Assembly: GCF_026229185.1 (NCBI RefSeq)
Contig: NZ_JAGGJA010000007.1
Location: 186,001-250,000, forward strand
Origin: Fodinibius salsisoli
GTDB taxonomy: Bacteria > Bacteroidota > Rhodothermia > Balneolales > Balneolaceae
Length of the DNA: 64,000 nt
Reading direction: 5' to 3'
Below are positions 19,263 through 28,623 of the stretch, one piece after another (position 1 is the first letter of the stretch; every line of letters starts with the position of its first letter). The position numbers and the translations under genes were made by a program. Under the pieces are notes generated by a model. It worked only from the letters and a program-made list of their open reading frames with translations. It did not search any database and was not told the origin of the DNA.

Positions 19263-20009
19263 ATGACGAACGCTTATTTTTCTACTGGGGATTACATCCG
19301 AAGTATTTTAGCCATTATTCTCTTCTTTGTCATTTTTTTGATCGCCACCCCCTTTATACTATTACTTCTTATCCTTTCTTTTGGGAAAGCTACGAATTTT
19401 ATCATCGAATCTATTGCCCCTTTACTTGTGCGACCGGTATTTAAAATTTTAGGTATTCAGTTTAATATAAAGCTACATACCGATGAAGTAGCAAGTCCGG
19501 CCATTTTCATCATCAACCATAGCTCTACCCTCGATATGCTCACCCTGTTGGCCTTGGGACTCCCCCGCGTTCGGTTTGTAGCTAAATGGCAGTTTCAATA
19601 TAACCCCCTATTTTTATTGCTGGGGCGGCTTACCGGACAAATATTTATCCGTCGGGATAAGTCGGACCAAGCGATTGCTACGCTGCAAAAAACCTATAAA
19701 CGCATTCAGAAAAACAGCCTATCCGTTATGATGGCGCCCGAAGGCTCTCGTAAACATCCTGGTGTTATAGGTCCGTTCAAAAAAGGTCCCTTTCGTATGG
19801 CCATGGACCTGGACTATCCCATAGTCCCCATCTATTTTGAAGGAAATCGCAGGCTCAGCAAGGGCGGTTCATTGATCACAAAACCAGGAACCCTGACCGC
19901 TCACATACACGGACCTATCAGCCCTACAGAATGGAACCTGGAAAACCTTGAAGAACAGATTGCCGGCGTTCGAAAAAAATATCTGCGTTGGGCAGGAGTC
20001 AAAGAATGA
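19263..20009 (+). CDS. plsC: 1-acyl-sn-glycerol-3-phosphate acyltransferase (PlsC family)
   Basis: A 248-residue membrane-bound acyltransferase of phospholipid synthesis that acylates lysophosphatidic acid. The N-terminal hydrophobic stretch (about 14-40) anchors it. Motif I is NHSSTLD (His86, Asp91), motif II includes RVRFVAKW and RRDKSD, and motif III is APEGSRK (Glu160, Arg163), followed by the proline-containing PIVPIYFEG block. All motifs are intact. It stands alone and divergent from the ECF sigma gene, with 242 bases of AT-rich DNA between. Substrate could also be an ornithine-lipid or other lyso-lipid acceptor, since several paralogues share these motifs. Confidence 0.88.
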   Translation: MTNAYFSTGDYIRSILAIILFFVIFLIATPFILLLLILSFGKATNFIIESIAPLLVRPVFKILGIQFNIKLHTDEVASPAIFIINHSSTLDMLTLLALGLPRVRFVAKWQFQYNPLFLLLGRLTGQIFIRRDKSDQAIATLQKTYKRIQKNSLSVMMAPEGSRKHPGVIGPFKKGPFRMAMDLDYPIVPIYFEGNRRLSKGGSLITKPGTLTAHIHGPISPTEWNLENLEEQIAGVRKKYLRWAGVKE

Positions 20010-20131
20010 GTTGAATAATGTCCCTCCTCACATATAAATACACGGAATGTTTTTTTCCCTGATGAAGTTGACAAAAACGTTACCTATGTTAGCAAACAGA
20101 ATACAATTAGAATTGAAGACATTATTAAAAT

Positions 20132-21130
20132 ATGATTTATCGCACTTTAGGAGATAGTGACTTAAAACTTTCGGCTATTACATTTGGTGCCTGGGCTGTC
20201 GGTGGCTGGATGTGGGGCGGAACCGACCACCAACAATCTGTCGAAGCAATCCAGGCCGCATATGACCACGGAGTTACCTCTATTGATACGGCTCCGGTAT
20301 ATGGACAGGGACTTAGTGAAAAGATTGTGGGCGATGCCATAAACGACATCCCGCGAGATAAACTGCAGATTCTTACCAAATTCGGCCTCCGCTGGGATAC
20401 CGATAAGGGGCATTTCCGATTCCCAAGCAAAGACAATGACGGCAATGATCTGGCCATCCATGAATATGCCGCAAAAGAGAGCGTGATCAAAGAATGTGAA
20501 GAAAGCCTGCAGCGGCTGGGAACCGACTATATCGATCTGTATCAGATCCACTGGCCCGATCCCACCACCCCAATATCAGAAACGATGGAAGCCCTGATAC
20601 AGCTCAAAGAGCAGGGTAAAATTCGGGAAGCCGCCGTTTGTAATTACGATGCAGGGCAACTCAAAGAAGCCAACGAAACGATCAATATTGTTTCCAACCA
20701 AGTACCGTACAGCATGCTTCGCCGTGATATTGAAGAGGAAGTCGTGCCCTATTGCCTGGAAAACAATAAAGGCATCCTGGCTTACAGTCCGTTACAAAGA
20801 GGACTATTAACCGGGAAAATGACGCCCGGCCAAGATTATGAAGAAGGTGATGCTCGTGCCGACAGCCCCTATTACTCGGATGAAAATATTAAGCGCACGA
20901 ATGCTTTCCTCAATGCCATCCAACCTATTGCAGATAATCACGATGCTACGCTGGCTCAGCTGACGATCCAGTGGACCATCCAGCAGCCGGGCATCACTAT
21001 TGCTCTGGTTGGTGCGCGTAATAAAGAACAGGCTACACAAAACGCCAAGGCGGCTGATATTACCTTATCAAATGACGAGCTAAGCAAGATCAATGACGAG
21101 CTGGATGCCTTGGAATTGGATCTTGATTAA
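20132..21130 (+). CDS. Aldo/keto reductase
   Basis: A 332-residue cytosolic NADPH-dependent oxidoreductase of the AKR superfamily (YajO/IolS-like branch). The catalytic tetrad is visible: Asp52 and Tyr57 (DTAPVYGQGLSE), Lys83 (LTKFGLRW) and His140 (YQIHWPDP). The C-terminal cofactor-binding part has VGARNKEQATQNAKAADITLS. It reduces aldehydes or ketones, substrate unknown. It stands alone with 122 bases upstream and a hairpin 55 bases downstream. Confidence 0.92.
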   Translation: MIYRTLGDSDLKLSAITFGAWAVGGWMWGGTDHQQSVEAIQAAYDHGVTSIDTAPVYGQGLSEKIVGDAINDIPRDKLQILTKFGLRWDTDKGHFRFPSKDNDGNDLAIHEYAAKESVIKECEESLQRLGTDYIDLYQIHWPDPTTPISETMEALIQLKEQGKIREAAVCNYDAGQLKEANETINIVSNQVPYSMLRRDIEEEVVPYCLENNKGILAYSPLQRGLLTGKMTPGQDYEEGDARADSPYYSDENIKRTNAFLNAIQPIADNHDATLAQLTIQWTIQQPGITIALVGARNKEQATQNAKAADITLSNDELSKINDELDALELDLD

Positions 21131-21185
21131 ATAATCGTACTAAACATCAGGAGTTAAGCTCCCTCTAAACAAAGAAGTTTTAAGA

Positions 21186-21217
21186 AATGGAGGTTGCCGA
21201 GTTGGTAGCCTCCATTA
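21186..21217 (+). terminator. Hairpin downstream of the aldo/keto reductase gene
   Basis: An imperfect stem of about 13 bp (AATGGAGG paired with CCTCCATT at the base) with a 5-nt loop. It lacks a clean T run on the plus strand, so termination is only plausible. It is the first of several palindromic elements in the 424-bp gap before metF. Confidence 0.45.
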
Positions 21218-21235
21218 ATTAAAACGCTGATAAAA

Positions 21236-21261
21236 GATTCCGAAACAAGTTCAGAATGACA
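21236..21261. repeat. Short dispersed-repeat relic (reads HSELVSESF on the minus strand)
   Basis: On the minus strand this stretch translates as CHSELVSESF, the product of a short intergenic element I recognise as widely repeated in unrelated bacterial genomes and often mis-annotated as peptide ends. It has no gene context here. Confidence 0.5.
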
Positions 21262-21341
21262 TGATTGAGTGGATTTGCCAAGCCCTCTTCTACGTTTTCT
21301 CGATCCAAGCATAATTCTATGCTCTGCGCAGAGCTTTACCG

Positions 21342-21460
21342 TCAATCCTCCTGTCCTCCTTCTCCAAGGAGGAACTCATTATTGTAAATGAAAGCTACAG
21401 AATGTTAAAAAAACTACCACCAAAAGCCCCCCTTGGAGAAGAGGGATTTAGGGAGATTGA
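21342..21460 (+). repeat. Intergenic repeat element, copy 1 (119 bp)
   Basis: The element starts TCAATCCTCCTGTCCTCC and ends GATTTAGGGAGATTGA. Its first ~34 bases and last ~28 bases recur almost exactly, inverted, at 45863-46003, while the middle differs. The two ends are themselves imperfect inverted repeats (TCAATC at one end, GATTGA at the other), as in a MITE-like or REP-type element. No open frame is shared by the two copies. Confidence 0.85.
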
Positions 21461-21554
21461 CTCTGCTTAATAGCTTTCAAATCATTATTTCAACTGGTAA
21501 CCGCTTTACTGCTATATATTCCATATTTATAAGCTACAAACAATCATCACAAAC

Positions 21555-22523
21555 CTACTTCCCTATCGCTTCATGCCCCAATGGAAGTTGTTCAATCACA
21601 TCCAGGGCCGGGGTTGGATCTCCCATAATATAGAAATGAATGCCCGGCGCTCCCTTCTCCAACAGCTCGGTGCACTGCTGGGCTGACCATTCTATGCCAA
21701 TAGATCGTGCTTGCGTTGGATTGGCTTGCACCTCATGGGAAAGTTCCTCAGGAATGTTAAGGTGGAAATATTTGGGCAAGAAATTGAGATGAGCATCCCG
21801 GGTTAAGACTTTTAATCCCGGTACAATGGGACACTCAATGCCTGCATCCCGGCACTTATCCACAAACCGAAAGTAGGCCTCATTATCAAAAAACATTTGC
21901 GTCACGATGTAGTCACCGCCGCGATCCACCTTGTTTTTAAGCATTTGGATGTCAAAATCGAGGTTCGGCGCCTCAAAATGCTTCTCAGGATAGCCGGCCA
22001 CACCTACACAGAAATCTGTTTGGTGCGCATTCGTGATATTCTCCAGATATTGCCCGCTATTCATATCTTTGATCTGATCAACCAAATCTACAGCAAACTG
22101 ATTAAACGTACCATTTTTAATTCGGGGAACAGAATCATCGGCCTTATCTCCCCGGATAGCCAGCACATTATCTATACCCAGATAATTCAGCTCGATGAGG
22201 GCATCCTCCGTTTCCTCTTTGGTAAATCCTTCACAAATCAGATGGGGCACCGGATCTACCCCATACTTATGCTTAATTGCCGCACAAAGCCCGATGGTCC
22301 CCGGTCGTTTCCGCTTGATATGCCGCTTAATGGTGCCATCACTCAGTTCCTCATAATGCGATTCCGCCGCATGGTAGGTCACATCAATAAAGGGCGGATT
22401 GTATTTCATAACCTGATCGAGCGAATCAAATACCTTCTTGACCGACCCTCCGCGTTTGGGAGGAATAATCTCAAAAGAAATTAAAGGCTCATCCGATCGG
22501 TCGTAATGTTCAATTACTTTCAT
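21555..22523 (-). CDS. metF: 5,10-methylenetetrahydrofolate reductase
   Basis: A 322-residue TIM-barrel flavoenzyme that makes 5-methyltetrahydrofolate for methionine synthase. The N-terminal ISFEIIPPKRGGSVK contains the catalytic Glu, ATFIDVTYHA-type sequence follows (PPFIDVTYHAAE), and the folate/FAD-binding stretches DNVLAIRGDKADD and GVAGYPEKHFEAP are clear, as is YIVTQMFFDNEAYF. Length is slightly above the usual ~300. It is divergent from metH with 189 bases between the two start codons, so the two probably share regulation. I saw no recognisable SAM, SAH or cobalamin riboswitch in that gap. Confidence 0.96.
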   Translation of the reverse strand: MKVIEHYDRSDEPLISFEIIPPKRGGSVKKVFDSLDQVMKYNPPFIDVTYHAAESHYEELSDGTIKRHIKRKRPGTIGLCAAIKHKYGVDPVPHLICEGFTKEETEDALIELNYLGIDNVLAIRGDKADDSVPRIKNGTFNQFAVDLVDQIKDMNSGQYLENITNAHQTDFCVGVAGYPEKHFEAPNLDFDIQMLKNKVDRGGDYIVTQMFFDNEAYFRFVDKCRDAGIECPIVPGLKVLTRDAHLNFLPKYFHLNIPEELSHEVQANPTQARSIGIEWSAQQCTELLEKGAPGIHFYIMGDPTPALDVIEQLPLGHEAIGK

Positions 22524-22712
22524 TTAGTCTGCTATTCTTTGTATCTTCTGTATCCAAAAATGATCAACCGTTACAGGCTTTTCTAACGAAAAGTCCTAAA
22601 GTGTAAAGGTAATCACTTCGTAGCTCAGTTGAAAAGTTTTTGTGCAACGCAAGAGCCTCCTTCTAAAAAGTGGCTCAAAGCACCTTATATTAATTACCTG
22701 AAAGACAGATAC

Positions 22713-25700
22713 ATGAATTTCGATCAAATTAAGGATCTCCTGCAAGATCGTATCCTCATTTTGGATGGCGCGATGGGCACGATGATCCAATCTCACAATC
22801 TTACAGAAGACGACTACCGGGGCAAGCAGTTCCAAGACTATCATACCGACCTGCAGGGCAACAACGACCTTCTCAGTATCACACAGCCCGATCTTATTAA
22901 AGGTATTCACCGCTCCTTTCTGGAAGCGGGCTCCGACATCATTGAAACTAATACGTTTAACAGTACCTCCATTTCCCAGGCGGATTATGACATGGCGGAT
23001 CTGGCCTACGATCTAAATGTGGCCGCTGCCCGGAATGCGCGAGAAGTGGCCGATGAGGTTACCAAACAAAATCCGGACAAACCCCGATTAGTGGCCGGAG
23101 CCGTTGGGCCCACCAATAAAACACTGTCGCTCTCTCCCGATGTGGAAGACCCCGGTTACCGTGCTATCACCTTCGATCAGCTCAAAAAATCGTACCGCGA
23201 ACAAATTCGGGGCCTGGCCGATGGCGGCGTGGATATGCTGCTGGTAGAAACCATTTTTGATACGCTGAATGCCAAGGCAGCCATCTATGCGATTCACAAA
23301 CATGCCGAAGAGACCGGCCAGGAACTGCCGGTCATGATCTCTGGTACCATTGTAGATCAAAGTGGACGTACCCTCTCGGGGCAGACGACCGAAGCCTTCT
23401 GGATTTCTATATCTCATACCAAGAATCTGCTCAGCGTTGGACTGAACTGTTCGCTGGGATCCGATCAAATGCGTCCATATATTGAAGAACTGGCACGTAT
23501 TGCGGATTGCCATACCAGTCTCTATCCCAATGCCGGACTGCCCGATGAGATGGGCGAATACAACGAGACGCCCGAATTTATGGCGGATCAATTGCGTGAC
23601 TATGCAGAATCTGATTTTGTAAATCTTGTAGGAGGTTGCTGTGGTACTACCCCAAAGCATATTAAAGCAATTGCCGAAGCAGCGAAGCAATGTGCGCCAC
23701 GACAAATCCCAGAACAAAAACCTTATTTAAGACTCAGCGGACTCGAACCATTGGTCGTCCGTCCCGATACCAACTTTGTGAATATCGGTGAACGTACCAA
23801 CGTAATGGGCTCCCGCAAATTTAAGCGGCTTATCAAGAATGAGGAGTTCGAGGAAGCCCTTTCGGTAGCGCGCCAGCAGGTAGAAAACGGTGCCCAGATT
23901 ATTGACATCAACATGGATGAGGGCATGCTGGATTCCCAAGAAGTGATGGTAAATTTCCTGCAGCTGCTGGCTGCAGAGCCCGACATTTCGCGCGTGCCCA
24001 TCATGATTGACTCTTCCAAGTGGTCCGTCTTGAAAGCAGGACTGAAAGCAGCCCAGGGCAAGTGTGTGGTTAACTCCATCAGCTTAAAAGAAGGCGAAGA
24101 GCAGTTTAAAGAACAAGCTCGTGAAATCCTCAACTTTGGGGGTGCTGTCGTCATCATGGGTTTTGATGAGCAAGGGCAAGCCGACAGCTATGATCGGCGC
24201 ATCGAAATTGCGGAACGGGCCTACAACATCCTTACTGAAGAAGTGGGTTTTGCGCCACAGGATATCATCATGGATCCCAACATCCTGACGGTGGCCACCG
24301 GTATTGAAGCACACAACAATTATGCCGTTGACTTTATTGAGGCTACCCGATGGATTAAACAAAACCTGCCGATGGCTAAAGTCAGCGGTGGACTTAGTAA
24401 CATTTCATTTTCTTTCCGTGGTAATAACAAAGTGCGCGAAGCCATGCACGCGGCTTTTCTCTACCACGCCATCCAAGCCGGCCTTGATATGGCGATCGTA
24501 AATGCAGGGCAGCTGGAAGTCTACGAGGAGATACCCGATAAACTGCGCGATCTTGTGGAAGATGTGCTCCTTAACCGACGCGATGATGCTACGGAACGCT
24601 TGGTGGATTATGCCGAAGAAATCAAAGGTGAAGACACTGAGACGGAAGAAAAAATCCAAGAATGGCGCCAGGAATCTGTCGAAGAACGTATTAAACACGC
24701 GCTGGTGAAAGGCATCGTCGATCATATTGTGGATGATGTGGAAGAAGCCCGACAGAAATACAATCAACCTATTGAAGTTATTGAAGGTCCCATGATGTCG
24801 GGTATGGATGTCGTCGGGGACCTCTTTGGATCGGGCAAGATGTTCCTTCCACAGGTGGTAAAAAGTGCCCGCGTGATGAAAAAAGGAGTGGCCCACCTCA
24901 TCCCCTTTATTGAAGAGGAGAAGGAAAAGAACCAAAATAGTAAACCAAAGGCCAAAGTACTGCTGGCTACTGTCAAAGGAGATGTTCATGACATCGGTAA
25001 AAATATTGTGGCCGTCGTGTTGCGCTGCAACAACTTTGATGTCATTGACCTGGGCGTGATGGTTCCGGCAGATAAAATTTTGGAGGAAGCCCGACAAAAC
25101 AATGTGGATATTATTGGCCTCAGTGGGCTCATCACTCCCTCTCTGGATGAGATGGTGCATGTAGCCAAGGAATTGAAACGTGAAGAATTTCAGCAGCCCC
25201 TGCTTATCGGAGGCGCCACAACCTCGCGCATGCATACCGCTGTAAAGATAGAACCAAACTACAATCGGCCGGTGGTGCACGTACTGGATGCCTCGCGAAG
25301 TGTATCCGTGACGGGTAACCTTGTTTCCCAGACACTGCGCGAGGAGTTCGTTAAGAAAAAGAAAAACGAATACTTAAAACTCCGGAAACAGCACGAAAGT
25401 CGGTCCAATCGCAAGACCTATCTTTCGCTGGAAGAGGCTCGCGCCAATGCCTCCGATATTGACTGGTCAGCCACGGAAGTTAAAAAGCCGGCCCAGTTAG
25501 GCCGGCAGGTTTTTGATAACTATCCGCTGGAGGAAATCCGCAATTACATAGACTGGGGACCGTTTTTCATTGCCTGGCAGATGAAGGGCAGCTTTCCCGC
25601 CGTACTCGAGGATGAAAAGTATGGCGAAGAAGCACGTAAACTTTTTGACGATGCCAATGCGCTTCTGGACAAAATTATCGACCAGAAGTTACTAAAAGCG

Positions 25701-26399
25701 CGGGCGGTACTGGGACTTTATCCCGCGAATGCTGTCGGTGATGATGTTGAACTATATACCGACGAGAGCCGATCGGAAGTGTTGACGACCTTCCATACTC
25801 TTCGTCAGCAGGCCCAGAAACGACGCGGACAGCCAAATAAGGCACTCGCTGATTTTGTAGCTCCCAAAGAAACGGGCATTGCCGACTATATGGGCGGCTT
25901 TGCCGTGACCTGCGGCATTGGCGCCCCAGAGCTTGTGAAACAATTTGAAGAGGACCATGACGATTATAATGCGATTCTCACCAAAGCACTGGCCGACCGA
26001 CTGGCCGAAGCGTTTACAGAACTTCTTCACGAAAAAGTACGAAAAGATATCTGGGGCTATGCACCGGAGGAAGATTTCGATAACGAAGCACTGATTCGCG
26101 AAAAGTATACTGGTATTCGTCCGGCTCCCGGCTACCCGGCCCAGCCCGACCATACCGAAAAACGCATTCTGTTTGATCTCCTTGATGCCAAAGAGCAAGC
26201 TGGTATCCATCTCACCGAACACTACGCCATGCATCCGGCTGCTTCGGTTAGTGGACTCTATTTTTCCCATCCCCAATCTGATTATTTTAATGTGGGTAAC
26301 TTCAAAAAAGACCAAATTGAAGACTATGCCCGGCGCAAAGGCATGAGTGTGGAAGAAATAGAGCGTTGGTTAAGCTCTAACCTGAGTTATGAACCGTAG
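22713..26399 (+). CDS. metH: Methionine synthase, cobalamin-dependent
   Basis: A 1228-residue modular enzyme that transfers the methyl group of methyl-folate to homocysteine via cobalamin. Modules in order: homocysteine-binding barrel with zinc cysteines (GLNCSLGS near 244, GGCCGTT near 307), pterin-binding barrel ([14 protein letters not shown] near 353), cobalamin cap, B12 Rossmann domain with the ligand motif DVHDIGKN (His near 759), and the C-terminal AdoMet reactivation domain with [15 protein letters not shown] near 1136. I chose the ATG at 22713 because the protein then matches the full-length family (E. coli ~1227); the frame extends 28 codons upstream without similarity. The gene is full length with no lesion. 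Confidence 0.97.
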   Translation: MNFDQIKDLLQDRILILDGAMGTMIQSHNLTEDDYRGKQFQDYHTDLQGNNDLLSITQPDLIKGIHRSFLEAGSDIIETNTFNSTSISQADYDMADLAYDLNVAAARNAREVADEVTKQNPDKPRLVAGAVGPTNKTLSLSPDVEDPGYRAITFDQLKKSYREQIRGLADGGVDMLLVETIFDTLNAKAAIYAIHKHAEETGQELPVMISGTIVDQSGRTLSGQTTEAFWISISHTKNLLSVGLNCSLGSDQMRPYIEELARIADCHTSLYPNAGLPDEMGEYNETPEFMADQLRDYAESDFVNLVGGCCGTTPKHIKAIAEAAKQCAPRQIPEQKPYLRLSGLEPLVVRPDTNFVNIGERTNVMGSRKFKRLIKNEEFEEALSVARQQVENGAQIIDINMDEGMLDSQEVMVNFLQLLAAEPDISRVPIMIDSSKWSVLKAGLKAAQGKCVVNSISLKEGEEQFKEQAREILNFGGAVVIMGFDEQGQADSYDRRIEIAERAYNILTEEVGFAPQDIIMDPNILTVATGIEAHNNYAVDFIEATRWIKQNLPMAKVSGGLSNISFSFRGNNKVREAMHAAFLYHAIQAGLDMAIVNAGQLEVYEEIPDKLRDLVEDVLLNRRDDATERLVDYAEEIKGEDTETEEKIQEWRQESVEERIKHALVKGIVDHIVDDVEEARQKYNQPIEVIEGPMMSGMDVVGDLFGSGKMFLPQVVKSARVMKKGVAHLIPFIEEEKEKNQNSKPKAKVLLATVKGDVHDIGKNIVAVVLRCNNFDVIDLGVMVPADKILEEARQNNVDIIGLSGLITPSLDEMVHVAKELKREEFQQPLLIGGATTSRMHTAVKIEPNYNRPVVHVLDASRSVSVTGNLVSQTLREEFVKKKKNEYLKLRKQHESRSNRKTYLSLEEARANASDIDWSATEVKKPAQLGRQVFDNYPLEEIRNYIDWGPFFIAWQMKGSFPAVLEDEKYGEEARKLFDDANALLDKIIDQKLLKARAVLGLYPANAVGDDVELYTDESRSEVLTTFHTLRQQAQKRRGQPNKALADFVAPKETGIADYMGGFAVTCGIGAPELVKQFEEDHDDYNAILTKALADRLAEAFTELLHEKVRKDIWGYAPEEDFDNEALIREKYTGIRPAPGYPAQPDHTEKRILFDLLDAKEQAGIHLTEHYAMHPAASVSGLYFSHPQSDYFNVGNFKKDQIEDYARRKGMSVEEIERWLSSNLSYEP

Positions 26400-26445
26400 T
26401 TTTAACTATAACTGGGCTTTCAGTCAGTAGTGATTATATTTAATG

Positions 26446-26472
26446 GTTACTAAGTTTCAAAAGTTTAGTAAT
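26446..26472. repeat. Palindrome at the 5' break of the RAYT relic
   Basis: Arms GTTACTAA and TTAGTAAT (7 Watson-Crick pairs plus a terminal G-T) surround a short interior containing AGTTTCAAAAGTTT. It lies exactly where the transposase-like reading frame loses similarity to its family. Confidence 0.6.
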
Positions 26473-26473
26473 C

Positions 26474-27013
26474 ATTATAAAACTATTTATTAAGGATTAG
26501 GACTATCATTACTTCCCTAGCAAATGGAACCAATATTTGGATGCTTATCTCGATGTTTGGGCTTACTGTTTAATACCAAATCATTTCCATTTTCTTGTTC
26601 AGATCAAAAACAAAAAAGAATTATCGAATGCAGACCTGACAGGTTTACAAAACCTGTCAGGTCTTATTTCTAAAAAATTTAGTAACTTCTTCAATTCATA
26701 CACAAAGTCGGTTAATAAAAAATACAGCCGTCATGGTAGCTTATTTCAAAAGCCTTTTAAGAGAGTAAAAGTTGAGTCAAAACAATATCTTCAGCACCTG
26801 ATCCACTATATCCATCATAATCCAATTCATCATCATCTGGCCGAATCTTATCTGGATTGGAAATATTCATCCTATTCAGCTATTCTAACCCAACATTCAA
26901 CTAATATTGAAAAACAGAAGGTATTGAAGCTATACCAAGGCAGGGACAACTTTATATCTCATCATCAAACGATGAAAAACTATAACAAAATAAGTCATCT
27001 TCTTATTGATTAG
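26474..27013 (+). pseudogene. REP-associated tyrosine transposase (RAYT, IS200-like Y1), truncated and interrupted
   Basis: The frame reads KLFIKD, a TAG at 26498-26500, then DYHYFPSKWNQYLDAYLDVW and the HUH motif as NHFHFLVQIK, SYTKSVNKKYSRHGSLFQKPF, and the Tyr-containing YLQHLIHYIHHNPIHH, ending in a normal C-terminus. This is the single-strand transposase domain of RAYTs, which act on REP palindromes. Two lesions are seen: the first ~20-25 residues (the usual YHIYNRG start) are missing, and one in-frame stop interrupts the early part. A start at a TTG (26537) would still give 158 residues but lacks the N-terminal strand, so I call it a pseudogene. A 33-bp perfect palindrome is embedded in frame at 26632-26664. 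Confidence 0.8.
26632..26664. repeat. Perfect palindrome embedded in the RAYT reading frame
   Basis: Two 15-bp arms, AGACCTGACAGGTTT and its exact complement, with a 3-nt loop ACA. The total length of 33 bp is a multiple of three, so the frame is kept and it is read as DLTGLQNLSGL between NA and IS. Confidence 0.95.
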
Positions 27014-27020
27014 ACACATT

Positions 27021-27059
27021 ATAAGACATGCCAAGTTTTGAAAACTTGGCATGTCTTAT
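27021..27059. repeat. Perfect 39-bp palindrome after the RAYT relic
   Basis: Arms of 19 bp (starting ATAAGACATGCC and ending AAGTTTT) with a single-base loop G. It begins 8 bases after the relic's stop and ends 18 bases before the convergent lipoprotein stop, so it could also terminate transcription in both directions. Its core (AAGTTTT/AAAACTT) resembles that of the other two palindromes here. Confidence 0.95.
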
Positions 27060-27076
27060 GTTAGACTTCAGCCGTT

Positions 27077-27601
27077 TTACTTCACTGGCTGTAATTCCTG
27101 AATACTCTTGGGGTCAACTATTCCCCTTACTTCCTGGAAGTTATTCAAATCAACATTGTTCGACTCCACAAATTCTACTGGTAAAATAGCCACCCAAAAA
27201 TCCTGATTCTGGGTGTAACCGGACCCAAGCGTACCGAGATCAATATTTCCCTGCAGAAAAAGCTGCACATCATCAACCGTATGGTCGAAGGAATATTGAA
27301 ATTGCCCATCATCAAAATAAATTGTTGCAGGAAGCTGCTGCCATATGCCGTTGCCAGTTTGTTCATCCTCTCCATACTTCCAGTAAACCACTATAATGTC
27401 GGAAGAAAACGCCTCAGCGCCATAATCAGAAAAGAAAAACTGCTGCGAATAATTATTATTCGCATTAAAAGTTGCTTCTACACCAAAGCCCTGACCAATG
27501 GGTCCCGAACCCCCGGGAGGTCCCTCTGGCCCGACTGGCCCCCGTTCTCCCTGACAACCAACAAATAAAAGTACGGAAAATATAAGGCTAAGGTATTTCA
27601 T
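27077..27601 (-). CDS. Lipoprotein with a short collagen-like Gly-X-Y segment
   Basis: A 174-residue lipoprotein of unknown function. The signal ends at FVGC (Cys16). Directly after comes a collagen-like run, GERGPVGPEGPPGGSGPIG, about six Gly-X-Y triplets, then a soluble domain of ~130 residues rich in Asn, Gln and aromatic residues with no family I recognise. Small collagen-like lipoproteins of this build occur in Bacteroidota. It stands alone, convergent with the RAYT relic. Confidence 0.8.
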   Translation of the reverse strand: MKYLSLIFSVLLFVGCQGERGPVGPEGPPGGSGPIGQGFGVEATFNANNNYSQQFFFSDYGAEAFSSDIIVVYWKYGEDEQTGNGIWQQLPATIYFDDGQFQYSFDHTVDDVQLFLQGNIDLGTLGSGYTQNQDFWVAILPVEFVESNNVDLNNFQEVRGIVDPKSIQELQPVK

Positions 27602-27826
27602 AATTATCTTCTTTTAAGGTTAATAACAATTAATATTTTTTATTACTGATCTTTTTGTTGAGTTGTAACGTCTTACTCCAAGGTAATATTCGTCAAATTC
27701 TCTGCATTCGCATGATCATGTGATCCTCAATAACTGACTACTATAATTTCCTCACATTATGATGTGATTGATGATAACCACTTTGCCTTATAGATTCTTT
27801 ATAAATGTAAGAAAGTTACGGTGGTT

Positions 27827-28582
27827 ATGTATCGATTGGCATTAATAGGTTCGGCCCTTACGATCCTGCTTGCTTCATGCTCTCCCAGACCTGTATTTCG
27901 AATGCACCCCCAGGCAGAGCAGACCTCTTTTGAGCAAGGTACAGAATATGTACAGATTGAGCGGAATGGAGTCATACTAACGATGTCATATTATCGGCAT
28001 CTTTCTGATCAGTTTGTCATGGATGTTGAAGTAGTAAATGAAACCGATTCGCTCTTACGTGTCGATCCGACTCAATTCTCGTATGATGCGCTTAAATACA
28101 TTTCTCAGGATACCTCAAACCTGCCTCTTATTTCTTCTCGACGTGCTATTAATCCCGAACTACAACTGCTGGAAAAGGACCTCCAAATTGCTCAGACTGA
28201 GGCTAACCAACGAACCGGTGACCTTTTGCATGCCATCGGTCAAACAGCTTCTATTGTGAATTATGCCACCGCCGATTCTCAAGAAGAGCGGGAGGATATC
28301 AGTCAACGAAGCGAGGAAGCCAGTATCAATCATGAAATCAACCGCCAACGACGAGCGTTCTACAAATCGGGATTACGTGATCAGCGTGAGGTTTGGGAGA
28401 TTGATGCACTACGCAAAACCGATCTTTTTCCCGGTGAATATGTTCGGGGATATCTCTTTTTTAAAAATGAACCTGACGCCCGAGCCTATATTTTCTATTT
28501 CGACTCTGCCCAGGCTCTTATTGAACTCCGGTATCTCCAAAAGAGATATAAAAAGAAGGAGGGGGATATTATTCTCTACTAA
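27827..28582 (+). CDS. Putative lipoprotein of unknown function
   Basis: A 251-residue protein with a lipoprotein signal ending at LASC and a serine/proline-rich start to the mature chain. No enzyme motif is recognised. The body has a beta-rich first half (YVQIERNGVILTMSYYRHLSDQFVMDVEVVN) and a helical, charged middle (residues ~105-190, many Glu, Gln, Arg), then GEYVRGYLFF and a strand-rich C-terminus. I chose the ATG at 27827 over the GTG two codons upstream. The flanking genes give no functional clue. Confidence 0.75.
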   Translation: MYRLALIGSALTILLASCSPRPVFRMHPQAEQTSFEQGTEYVQIERNGVILTMSYYRHLSDQFVMDVEVVNETDSLLRVDPTQFSYDALKYISQDTSNLPLISSRRAINPELQLLEKDLQIAQTEANQRTGDLLHAIGQTASIVNYATADSQEEREDISQRSEEASINHEINRQRRAFYKSGLRDQREVWEIDALRKTDLFPGEYVRGYLFFKNEPDARAYIFYFDSAQALIELRYLQKRYKKKEGDIILY

Positions 28583-28623
28583 CTAAGAAGAGTCCTACTT
28601 CTTTTAAGCGAATTAGTTGTAGC

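Noticed and set aside
21154-21345. Minus-strand frame containing CHSELVSESF
   Set aside because: It is a translation of a short dispersed repeat, not a gene.
21897-22484. 195-codon plus-strand frame inside metF
   Set aside because: It lies antisense to clear metF motifs and has no family resemblance.
22524-22712. Possible SAM, SAH or cobalamin riboswitch between metF and metH
   Set aside because: I found none of the conserved core motifs of these riboswitches. A tRNA-like GTAGCTCAGTT stretch and a small hairpin there look accidental. A covariance-model search would settle it.
24405-25280. Long open frame on the minus strand inside metH
   Set aside because: It is antisense to conserved metH codons, with His/Phe-rich composition typical of shadow frames.
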